DNA of 64,000 bases from Nitrospira sp. (GTDB lineage: Bacteria > Nitrospirota > Nitrospiria > Nitrospirales > Nitrospiraceae): positions 550,106 through 614,105 of the forward strand of contig SWDS01000010.1 of NCBI GenBank assembly GCA_005116745.1, read 5' to 3'. A program made the translations under genes and the position numbers. Shown here one piece after another: positions 44,269 to 51,300 of the stretch (positions are counted from its first letter, which is position 1; the number at the start of each line of letters is the position of its first letter). The notes under the pieces were generated by a model. It saw only the letters and a program-made list of their open reading frames with translations. It did not search any database and had not been told where the DNA came from.

Positions 44269-44668
44269 CTTGGACTCCTTTCAAGTGTTCCGACGCTTTG
44301 GGGAACGTTCTCTGCACACCCTTGGATTTATCCTCACTTCAGGCAACGCCATCACGTGCCCCTGGCAGGCCGAGCCAAGAAACAAAGGCTGTAGGAACCG
44401 ATCATGGCCTGAAGACACTCTGTGGCGTCGAAGCGACTGAGATTGCTGAAACGGTTGCGCAGGAAAGAAAAAGGGAGTGCAAGCAACAATACAGTCAGGG
44501 TAGCTCAAACGTCAGGGAGGAAGAATCTCGACCATGATTCCCTCTCCTATCACGCATAATCCAGTGTAGGAGTATTAACTAAATTAAGTCAAGTATTATA
44601 TTGTCAAGCACTCCTTGATCTCATAATATTAACCATATTTCATTAATCCCCGCACAAGGAAATTATTC
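44269..44668. other. Intergenic region, AT-rich at its right end
   Basis: The 400 bases between the DUF1328 gene and the HTH gene hold no credible gene. The last 100 bases are much richer in A and T than the surroundings and contain the promoter described separately, plus a loose direct repeat (ATTAAC near 44574 and 44628). Confidence 0.5.
44601..44629 (+). promoter_or_regulatory. Putative sigma-70 promoter of the HTH gene
   Basis: TTGTCA (44601-44606) and TAATAT (44624-44629) are 17 bases apart and lie about 40 bases upstream of the ATG at 44669. The -35 box matches five of six consensus bases, the -10 box four. A purine ribosome site AAGGA follows. Confidence 0.5.
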
Positions 44669-45544
44669 ATGCCCATTGCACTGCTCATCCGGACTCGCTT
44701 GAAAGAATTGAAACTCGGGCAGCGAGACCTCGCCCGTGCGGCTCACGTGACTGAGTCGTACATCTCACAGCTGCTGACGCAGAAAAAACTCCCGCCCGCG
44801 CCGAACCGGACCGACATGTACAAGAAAATCGAACGAGCATTGAAATTGCCTGATGGGCAACTGGCTAAACTCGCCGATCAGCAGCGCCTCGAACAACTCA
44901 GACAACGACTTGGAGACCAGCCGACTCCTTTACTGCACAACGTGCGGGAATTGATCCTCCGGAAGTGTCATCCCTCAAAGGCCAGGCAGATCCGCTCGAT
45001 TTTTGAAAAACAACACTTCGGCGAACTCGAGCGGCTCGTCACACAGAAGCTGCTGGGCGTCGTCAAAAGTGTCGCTCAGCAGGAACTCGACAATCCGACA
45101 TGGATGCGCAAGATGGCTCGGCTGAGCAAGAAAAGCTACCCACAGATGCGCGTCACCGTGCTGGAGTTCTTAGATACGACGATCTTCGATCTCTCGAACG
45201 AGAACAGCATTGCGTTCCTCAACCCCTTGCTCGAATCCTGGGATATCGACCTTGCCACCTTTTGTATTGAGATTGCTCTGAACCGTCGAGTAGCACCGGG
45301 ACACCATAAGACGTTCGAGTTTATGGAACGAGGACCGGGCAAGATCTCAGGAGAGGAGCCTGGGCTGAAGAACTTTCTCCAAGACCCCTTGCTGAGTGGG
45401 GATGTGAGCGAAGAGGAACTCCTGTTTCTGCGCGCACTCACCTTCAAGAATAAACAACCAACGCCACTCTACTATTACCGCGAGCTTCAGAGCCTCAGAG
45501 ATCCGCTGCATTTCCAGTCTCCGACCAAGAAAATCCCCGCATAA
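44669..45544 (+). CDS. HTH (XRE-like) protein with large C-terminal domain
   Basis: The 291-residue protein begins with a Cro/C1-type helix-turn-helix (LGQRDLARAAHVTESYISQLL, about 17-37). A 220-residue helical domain of unknown family follows (WMRKMARLSKKSYPQMRVTVLEFL, IAFLNPLLESWDIDLATFCIEIALN). It is the only + gene among the small genes and is divergent from the DUF1328 gene across an AT-rich promoter region. It probably represses or activates its neighbours. The large C-terminal domain could sense a ligand. I see no toxin or phage-specific motif. Confidence 0.75.
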   Translation: MPIALLIRTRLKELKLGQRDLARAAHVTESYISQLLTQKKLPPAPNRTDMYKKIERALKLPDGQLAKLADQQRLEQLRQRLGDQPTPLLHNVRELILRKCHPSKARQIRSIFEKQHFGELERLVTQKLLGVVKSVAQQELDNPTWMRKMARLSKKSYPQMRVTVLEFLDTTIFDLSNENSIAFLNPLLESWDIDLATFCIEIALNRRVAPGHHKTFEFMERGPGKISGEEPGLKNFLQDPLLSGDVSEEELLFLRALTFKNKQPTPLYYYRELQSLRDPLHFQSPTKKIPA

Positions 45545-45567
45545 TGGCACACCAGGTTGGCGCGTGG

Positions 45568-45678
45568 TTATGTTGTCAGCATATACGTCACCAGCAGAAC
45601 CCCGCCCCATGCGATCAGATACGCAAGCAAGAACAACTCGGTAGCCATACTACGTCGAAAATCACGCCACCTATTCAT
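45568..45678 (-). CDS. 36-residue single-helix membrane peptide
   Basis: The frame has 36 codons, starts at ATG 45678 behind GAAAGG, and ends 23 bases from the HTH gene stop. The product has a basic N-terminus (MNRWRDFRR) and one hydrophobic helix (LFLLAYLIAWGGVLLVTYML). That follows the positive-inside rule. Known relatives are not recalled. Single-helix peptides of this kind often attach to respiratory or stress complexes, but no such complex is adjacent. Confidence 0.5.
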   Translation of the reverse strand: MNRWRDFRRSMATELFLLAYLIAWGGVLLVTYMLTT

Positions 45679-45825
45679 GACTGCCTTTCACGGTACATCA
45701 ACAGCTCGTGTGTGCATCGATGATCGCCAGCACGATACCCACACCCAGAAATCAGACAGGCACGCTCAAATCCCATCTCCATGGACCATCGTTCGAATCA
45801 CTCAGTCCGACCACAGAGAGGATCA

Positions 45826-46056
45826 TCACGCACGGGGTTTCTTGGACCTGGCCGGAGACGACCCTGGAAGGCGGGCACTGTTCTGAGTCGGCAGACTGGG
45901 TTTCACCTTGTTGCTCTCAATCCCTGGGTCCGTTATCGCACCACAGAGCATGCAGCGCCACCCAGATATCGGAGGCTGCCCCATGTCTCTCATGTGGATA
46001 GCGATCAAGAGGCCGCCGCAACGTAGACACTGCATGCCACCTCCGTGGGTTTTCAT
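45826..46056 (-). CDS. Small double-CxxC zinc-ribbon-like protein (paralogue)
   Basis: The 76-residue product from ATG 46056 (GAAGGG site) has CLRCGGLL (Cys10, Cys13) and RCMLCGAITD (Cys35, Cys38). This is the same C-x2-C-x-GLL...RC-x2-CG-x-I-x-D...N pattern as the gene at 41931-42173. The tail is basic and Pro/Ser-rich. The function is unknown. Two such paralogues within 4 kb suggest that they act in one process. Confidence 0.65.
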   Translation of the reverse strand: MKTHGGGMQCLRCGGLLIAIHMRDMGQPPISGWRCMLCGAITDPGIESNKVKPSLPTQNSARLPGSSPARSKKPRA

Positions 46057-46172
46057 TACAACACCCTTCTCAATGTCGCATTCCAGATCAGACACGCATA
46101 CACGGAATCAGCTGTAGTTCGAGGGAGACAATACCACCATACCTCCACCATGAAGTCCCACGGCCTGATCAT
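46056..46172 (-). CDS. Possible leader ORF overlapping the zinc-ribbon start
   Basis: A 38-codon frame starts at ATG 46172 directly after a perfect AAAGGAGG site. It ends in a TAATG overlap with the zinc-ribbon ATG at 46056. Its product is Trp- and Cys-rich and matches nothing. The hairpin GGCCTGA/TCAGGCC (46162-46180) places the ATG in its loop. This may be a leader for coupled translation or may be coincidence. Confidence 0.3.
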   Translation of the reverse strand: MIRPWDFMVEVWWYCLPRTTADSVYACLIWNATLRRVL

Positions 46173-46180
46173 GTCAGGCC
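46162..46180. repeat. Inverted repeat just after the nuoI stop
   Basis: Seven-base arms (46162-46168 and 46174-46180) flank a five-base loop, 14 bases downstream of the nuoI stop. No T-run follows. It may be a weak terminator or a translational element for the frame described at 46056-46172. Confidence 0.4.
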
Positions 46181-46193
46181 TCCTTTCAGGCAA

Positions 46194-46781
46194 CTAGCAC
46201 GCCTTGGCTGGATGGTTCGATGAGGCAACATTGAAGACCGCCAGATTCGGATGTTGGAACTCCAGCCGTTTCTCGCGCGTCAGAAACGTGCGATCTCCGA
46301 TCGCCAACAACTGCTGTTTATTGAGAAGCAAGTCCCGCTTGTCGTACACCGCCCACTCGTATTCCTTCGTCATCGCAAGCGCATCGACCGGACAGGCTTG
46401 GACGCAGAGCCCACAGAACAAACACCGCGTCATGTCCATCCGATACTCTCGTGCGTATCGCTTCGTCGGCTCCTCCGGCACTTCGGCACTCACCACAGTG
46501 ATGACGCGAGAGGGACAGGCGGCTTCGCAGAGATCGCACCCGACACACTTCTCGGTACCATCGTCATACCGCAGCAAGGCCAACATACCGCGATAGTTAT
46601 CAGGCAACACCCGCTTCTCGTGTGGATACTGCAGCGTGATCGGCTTGTAGTGAATGAGATGGCTCATCGTCGACTTCATCCCCACAGCAAGCTCATAGAA
46701 GGTAATCAACTTGACCCAAGCCTTGAATCCACGATACAGCCTTGCCAATCTCTCATTCAGCCTCAGGCGTATTCTTTCCAT
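46194..46781 (-). CDS. nuoI: NuoI-type 2[4Fe-4S] subunit of complex I (stand-alone gene)
   Basis: The 195-residue protein has both ferredoxin cluster motifs of NuoI: CVGCDLCEAACPSRVI and CLFCGLCVQACPVDAL, giving two [4Fe-4S] clusters. The N-terminal helix region (LARLYRGFKAWVKLITFYELAVG) and YPHEKRVLPDNYRGMLALL are also NuoI-like, including the membrane-contact part. In complex I it passes electrons between the peripheral-arm clusters and the quinone site. No other nuo gene lies in the window, so it is either an extra copy or part of a split set. It follows two candidate small peptides on the same strand. The start is ATG 46781 with a GAAGGG site. Confidence 0.9.
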   Translation of the reverse strand: MERIRLRLNERLARLYRGFKAWVKLITFYELAVGMKSTMSHLIHYKPITLQYPHEKRVLPDNYRGMLALLRYDDGTEKCVGCDLCEAACPSRVITVVSAEVPEEPTKRYAREYRMDMTRCLFCGLCVQACPVDALAMTKEYEWAVYDKRDLLLNKQQLLAIGDRTFLTREKRLEFQHPNLAVFNVASSNHPAKAC

Positions 46782-46896
46782 GATAATCCCTTCGCCCTCT
46801 CGACTCCGTGACGCTAACTCAACTTCTCCAAGGGAGCACGACGGACGTTGACACACTGGTAGGCCATCGACTGAAGGAGCGCCCCGTAACAGTTCA

Positions 46897-46992
46897 CTAC
46901 CACCGACCTTTCTGCTCCACTGGGATCGAGGCCCAAATCGTGATTCCCCACAACAGCACGATAATCCCAACCGAGCTATAGATCTGATACAT
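46897..46992 (-). CDS. 31-residue membrane peptide upstream of nuoI
   Basis: A 31-codon frame with a good GAGGTG site before ATG 46992. The product has one hydrophobic helix (VGIIVLLWGITIWASIP) and a short polar end (VEQKGRW). It lies 116 bases upstream of nuoI on the same strand. It may be an accessory subunit, but this is inference. I recall no named family. Confidence 0.5.
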   Translation of the reverse strand: MYQIYSSVGIIVLLWGITIWASIPVEQKGRW

Positions 46993-47008
46993 AGTGCTCA
47001 CCTCGTGT

Positions 47009-47104
47009 TCAGTACCACTTCGAGTTTGCTTGTTCACCTCTCCTCAGGCTTCGCCTCAGTTTCTTCAGCCCAAGCAGGTCCATGAAGCGGCGGTCGGCTA
47101 TCAT
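47009..47104 (-). CDS. 31-residue basic amphipathic peptide
   Basis: A 31-codon frame from ATG 47104 with GGGAGAG upstream, ending 17 bases before the next small start. The product is MIADRRFMDL then a basic helix (LGLKKLRRSLRRG) that would be amphipathic. It lies between the 100-residue exported protein gene and the membrane peptide gene. Coding status is uncertain because only composition and position support it. Confidence 0.35.
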   Translation of the reverse strand: MIADRRFMDLLGLKKLRRSLRRGEQANSKWY

Positions 47105-47124
47105 GACTCTCCCGCGATCAACAT

Positions 47125-47427
47125 TCAGAATTTCGGTGCCGATCGCAGCGTTTTCCTCACTTCATCTTCACCTGCACAGCTTTGTTCAGCCAACATGCGT
47201 TGCCCGGCACTGGCGAGCACAGGAATTCTGGCCATGCAGGCCTTGAACGTATCCTCCACAGCACCCGAGGCCGTAACGCCACGCTCGGCCAACGGAGCGA
47301 CCCCCACAGCTCTTTCCACGAGCAGATCTGCCGCTTGGACAGGTTGAGTTGACCGTATCGACAATGCGGCAAACAGCACCACGGTTAAGACGACAACTCC
47401 AGAGCTTGTGATCGTTGGAATTCTCAT
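47125..47427 (-). CDS. Small exported hypothetical protein
   Basis: The 100-residue protein has an excellent GAGGAGG site and a signal peptide (GVVVLTVVLFAALSIRSTQPVQA). The mature part is helical (ALAERGVTASGAVEDTFKAC-like) with cysteines in FKACMAR and EQSCAGE. I recognise no family. It is the upstream end of the run that leads to the 31-codon frames and nuoI. Confidence 0.6.
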   Translation of the reverse strand: MRIPTITSSGVVVLTVVLFAALSIRSTQPVQAADLLVERAVGVAPLAERGVTASGAVEDTFKACMARIPVLASAGQRMLAEQSCAGEDEVRKTLRSAPKF

Positions 47428-48045
47428 GGTGACGACCTCCTCATATGTGTTAGGGACCTCTGCTCGGACACTTCAGGGCAGACCCACGCGATGGAGCGCA
47501 GGTGACCCGCGACATTCCATACCCAGTGAATGGGCACAGAAGACACGAAGTCTGTGGAATGCGGCGTTCGCATCTTGCACCGCCTGACCTAATGAGACTC
47601 ACGATGTCGAAGAAGCTGCGGAGACTGGGGAATCAGACGCGCGGGAAGGATGGGAGCGCGAGAGATGGGACAGTCGACGTTGCGTTGAACGTCATGGCAT
47701 GAGCCTACAAGTCCCCACTGTTGCTGTCAATGCTTCAGAATGGAGCCTGCCCTGTAACGCACTGATTCGATAGCGCTATATTTCTTTTTCAGACGAGCAA
47801 CATGAGTGCATGAAGAGGAGATATCCGGCACCTATTGCTTCTGTTCCAATACGCAGTCCCCACGTCGGCTGCCCTAGCCAAACCGCTTCATTTTTGTCTC
47901 GTAGGACTTTTTCCAACAGAGGAACGATTTCGGAAGCGCTGGCGTGGTCATCTGAAATATAATTGCTCCGGCCATGAGTCTTTCGACCTATCGTCGAGAG
48001 CAACTGAACATTCACCCTCTAAGAAGTTTGTGCGATAATCACGCC
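47428..48045. other. Gene-poor stretch upstream of the KimA-like gene
   Basis: About 620 bases. Two frames of 66 and 79 codons exist (47502-47702 +, 47776-48015 -), but neither has a ribosome site or family signature. I see no riboswitch fold that I would defend. The stretch should carry the promoters of the divergent neighbours. Confidence 0.45.
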
Positions 48046-49860
48046 ATGATTCTCAAGCGCTGGCTCGTCGGCGACCCTCTCAAGACCGCCCAGGCAAGGC
48101 ACGAACGGCTTTCTAAAACGATCGCCCTTGCCATCTTCTCATCGAACGCGATTTCTTCCGTCGCCTATGCCACGGAAGAAATCTTGCTGGTGCTCATCCT
48201 CGCCGGAGCTGCAGCGGTCACCTGGTCGATCCCCGTCAGTCTCGCAATTCTGTTCCTCGTGTTGGTCCTGACCATCTCCTATCGCCAGATTATCTACGAG
48301 TATCCGGAAGGAGGCGGTGCCTATGTCGTCGCACGAGCCAACCTCGGTGATCGGCCGGCTCTGGTGGCAGCGGCGGCGCTGATGATCGACTACGTCTTAA
48401 CGGTGGCCGTCAGCGTTGCGGCCGGTATTGCCGCTCTTACTTCGGCGGTCCCAAGTCTGTTTATCCACCGAGAAGCCCTGGGACTGGTCGCCATTCTCTT
48501 CATGATCGTCATGAATCTCCGTGGAGTTCGGGAATCCGGCAAGTTTTTCGCCATTCCAACCTATTTCGCTATCGGAGCATTGGGCATTCTTGTCGTCGTG
48601 GGAACAGCTCGATCGTTATCCAGCGCTGGAGCACCCTCTATCCCGCCCAGCCCTGTCGAGGCCGAAACACTGACCCTGTTCTTAGTGCTCCGCGCCTTTG
48701 CGGCGGGCTGCTCGGCCGTCACCGGCATGGAGGTCATTTCAAACGGGGTCAAAGCCTTTCGCCCACCAGAATCAAAAAATGCCGCGACGACCATGATCTG
48801 GATGTCGACCATCCTGGCTTCGCTGTTCATGGGCATCAGCTGGATGGCCTTTCACTATGGCATCCTGGCCAAGGTGGATGAAACGGTGATCTCCCAACTC
48901 GCTCGTGTGACGTTCGGCACCGGTGCCATTTACTACGCCATACAGATCGGCACCATGGCCTTGTTGGTGTTAGCGGCCAACAGCGCTTTCGCCGGATTTC
49001 CACACCTGGCGTCGATCCTGGCCCGCGATGGATTCATGCCCCATCAGATGGCCACGTTCGGCGATCGCCTAGTTTTCTCAAACGGCATCATCATCCTGGG
49101 GTTCCTCGCCTGCCTCTTGCTCGTCGTGTTCGAAGGCGATACGCACGCACTGATTCCGTTGTATGCCATCGGCGTGTTCCTGTCATTTACGCTCTCTCAA
49201 GCCGGCATGGTAAAACAATGGCTCGTCAAGAAAGGGACCCATTGGCAGACAAAACTGATTGTCAATGGAGTCGGCGCCGTGACGACCGGTATCGCAACGG
49301 TTATCATCGCTAGCACCAAGTTCATGCAGGGCGCCTGGATTGTTTTCCTGCTCATCACGATCCTCCTCCTCATGTTTCAAGGGATTCGCTCCCACTATAA
49401 GGCCGTCACCGAACAGATCGCACTGGACCGTCGAGGTGAACGCCCCCCCTTGCCTCGGCGCAATATCGTGATCATTCCGGTCAGCGGCTTGAATCGCGCC
49501 GTCATCCGTGGGTTGGACTATGCGAGAAGCCGGCCCGGTGAAATTCGCGCCGTGTTCGTTGACGTCGATCCAGTAGAAAGTGCCAAAGTCAAAATGCAGT
49601 GGGCTCAATGGGGAGGTGGCGTCAATTTGATTGCCATTTCCTCGCCCTACCGCTCAGTCCTGGGATCGTTATTGGACTACGTTGAAGAAGTGCTCGAGAA
49701 GGACCAGGATGCCTGGATCACCGTCGTGATCCCTGAAATTCTTCCGGCGAGGTGGTGGCAGAACATCTTGCACAATCAGCGGGCTCTGATGCTGAAAGCG
49801 GCACTGCTCTTCAAAGATCGAGTGATTCTCATCGACGTTCCCTATCACCTGACGCGATAA
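48046..49860 (+). CDS. KimA-like APC-family permease (putative K+ importer)
   Basis: The 604-residue protein has about 12 membrane helices in the N-terminal 450 residues and a cytosolic USP-like C-terminal domain. Matches to KimA of Bacillus, from memory, include ISYRQIIYEYPEGGGAYVV, LMIDYVLTVAVSVAAG, SNGIIILGFLACL and the C-terminal HNQRALMLKAALLFKDRVI...PYH end. KimA is a proton-coupled potassium importer in which c-di-AMP binds the C-terminal domain. Whether this bacterium makes c-di-AMP cannot be seen here. The start at 48046 fits the family. The next gene begins two bases after the stop, so the two may be cotranscribed. Confidence 0.8.
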   Translation: MILKRWLVGDPLKTAQARHERLSKTIALAIFSSNAISSVAYATEEILLVLILAGAAAVTWSIPVSLAILFLVLVLTISYRQIIYEYPEGGGAYVVARANLGDRPALVAAAALMIDYVLTVAVSVAAGIAALTSAVPSLFIHREALGLVAILFMIVMNLRGVRESGKFFAIPTYFAIGALGILVVVGTARSLSSAGAPSIPPSPVEAETLTLFLVLRAFAAGCSAVTGMEVISNGVKAFRPPESKNAATTMIWMSTILASLFMGISWMAFHYGILAKVDETVISQLARVTFGTGAIYYAIQIGTMALLVLAANSAFAGFPHLASILARDGFMPHQMATFGDRLVFSNGIIILGFLACLLLVVFEGDTHALIPLYAIGVFLSFTLSQAGMVKQWLVKKGTHWQTKLIVNGVGAVTTGIATVIIASTKFMQGAWIVFLLITILLLMFQGIRSHYKAVTEQIALDRRGERPPLPRRNIVIIPVSGLNRAVIRGLDYARSRPGEIRAVFVDVDPVESAKVKMQWAQWGGGVNLIAISSPYRSVLGSLLDYVEEVLEKDQDAWITVVIPEILPARWWQNILHNQRALMLKAALLFKDRVILIDVPYHLTR

Positions 49861-49862
49861 GC

Positions 49863-50942
49863 GTGAACCGTAAACAATTCAAAGTGAAACGTGAAAAGTT
49901 TGAGAACCGCCTCTTCCCTCCCCTCCTTGCCAACTTTTTAGCTTTTGCACTTGTCTTTAATTTTCTGACCGAGCAGTCATTCGCCTTCACCATCACAACC
50001 CCGGCAGCAGGATCCACCCTGACTGCGGGAAGCACCGTGATCGCGCGTGTCGATCCTGGGAAGGACACCGGTATCGTGAAGGTCCGCTACTATTGGTACG
50101 GCGAACAAGACGATACCCTGGTGGAACAAGATGATTCGACAGCCACCGGTTCGATCGTCTCGCCAGTGGCGCTGATTGGATCAACTGATCAGAGCCCACC
50201 CTTTGGCGGCCCACTCAAAGTTCCGCACGATCGCATTGGACCGATGCGTCTTCTGGCGGTGGCCGAAATCTCTCGTGGACGATTAGGGCCCAGATCTGTC
50301 TTCGATGAAGTGATCGTGACGGTGGAACCCTCTGCAGCTCTCACCACAATCGATTTCGAGACGGAGAAGCCTTTGCAACTGGGCCGGGCTGGACAATCAT
50401 CCGCCTTCGGCCATGTCGATTCACTGGGCAAGGTCTTTGAGCTTCCCGTCGTCGCCGACTTTACCGATGGCATCACCCGGCGCATCAGCACACCGGCCAG
50501 CGGGACGAACTATGAGTCTTCAAGTCCAAAAGTCATTAAAGTCCTGCCGGGGGGCCTCTTACAGATCGTCGGCAACGGCAAAGCCACCATCACCGTCACC
50601 AATTGCGGCAAACAAGCCATACTTGATGTAGACGTGAATGTGAATGAGGAGCCGAACGAACCACCGGTTGCCGATGCCGGAGCGAACAAGTCCGTCAAGG
50701 CAGGATCCAGAGTGAAACTGAGCGGACTCAAAAGCCGTGATCCAGAAGGCGAAGCACTCTACTACAGCTGGGACCAAGTGCGCGGCAGCAAAGTCTCGCT
50801 GCTCGACGCTAACAATTCCGAGGCCTCCTTCCTGGCACCAGCTGTTTCGGAGCCACGAATGTATCGATTTAAATTACGCGTGACAGATAGGAAAGGTGCA
50901 GACAGTTTACCCGTGTTTGTAGACGTGACGGTGGAACCGTAG
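49863..50942 (+). CDS. Exported protein with PKD/Ig-like domains
   Basis: The GTG at 49863, two bases after the permease stop, gives 359 residues beginning with a basic stretch and a hydrophobic signal (LANFLAFALVFNFLTEQSFA). Domains: an Ig-like strand set at about 40-130 (ITTPAAGSTLTAGSTVIARV), a BIG2-like middle (VLPGGLLQIVGNGKATITVTN) and a C-terminal PKD domain (ADAGANKSVKAGSRVKLSG, DPEGEALYYSWDQVRG). These domains mediate adhesion or structural contacts at the surface. The coupling to a potassium permease is unexplained. Confidence 0.72.
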   Translation: MNRKQFKVKREKFENRLFPPLLANFLAFALVFNFLTEQSFAFTITTPAAGSTLTAGSTVIARVDPGKDTGIVKVRYYWYGEQDDTLVEQDDSTATGSIVSPVALIGSTDQSPPFGGPLKVPHDRIGPMRLLAVAEISRGRLGPRSVFDEVIVTVEPSAALTTIDFETEKPLQLGRAGQSSAFGHVDSLGKVFELPVVADFTDGITRRISTPASGTNYESSSPKVIKVLPGGLLQIVGNGKATITVTNCGKQAILDVDVNVNEEPNEPPVADAGANKSVKAGSRVKLSGLKSRDPEGEALYYSWDQVRGSKVSLLDANNSEASFLAPAVSEPRMYRFKLRVTDRKGADSLPVFVDVTVEP

Positions 50943-51300
50943 ACAACTAGCAGGCTGCTGCAAATTCCGGCGGCGGCGTTCCCTGCCTTCGCCGGAGCGC
51001 TTCGCGCAGGCAGGTCGCCTCGCTCAGAGGCTCAACGTACGCAAACATCAAGCTTGCATAGAATTCACTCGCTTCCAAGACTTGCCTGCTCCTCCGTGAC
51101 AAGATCCACGGACTTCGCCTGTCATGATCGTTTTGAAAGGATTGCATGCGCTTCCAGCAACTTCGCCGTCGCATATTCCCTGTCCACAGTTTAATCGGAG
51201 CACCACAGTGAACTTGTTATGCGAGAGAGGAAATGCTAGGGTTGATTAGGACTGCACAAATCTCCGCTGACTACTAACGAGTGCGTCTGAGGAGGTCACC
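50943..51300. other. Intergenic region upstream of ftsH
   Basis: The 358 bases hold the REP-like element and otherwise no gene. A strong GAGGAGGTC site lies directly before the ftsH ATG. Confidence 0.5.
50982..51031. repeat. REP-like pair of hairpins
   Basis: CCTGCCT (50982-50988) pairs with AGGCAGG (51008-51014), with an inner GCGC/GCGC stem. A second hairpin GCCTC/GAGGC follows (51017-51031). The region from 50943 is noncoding and highly structured, resembling the palindromic repeats dispersed in Nitrospira genomes. I cannot confirm other copies from this window. Confidence 0.45.

Noticed and set aside
47776..48015. A 79-codon frame on the minus strand
   Set aside because: It lacks a ribosome site, and the part near 48000 is close to the start of the KimA-like gene. 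Composition alone does not support it.
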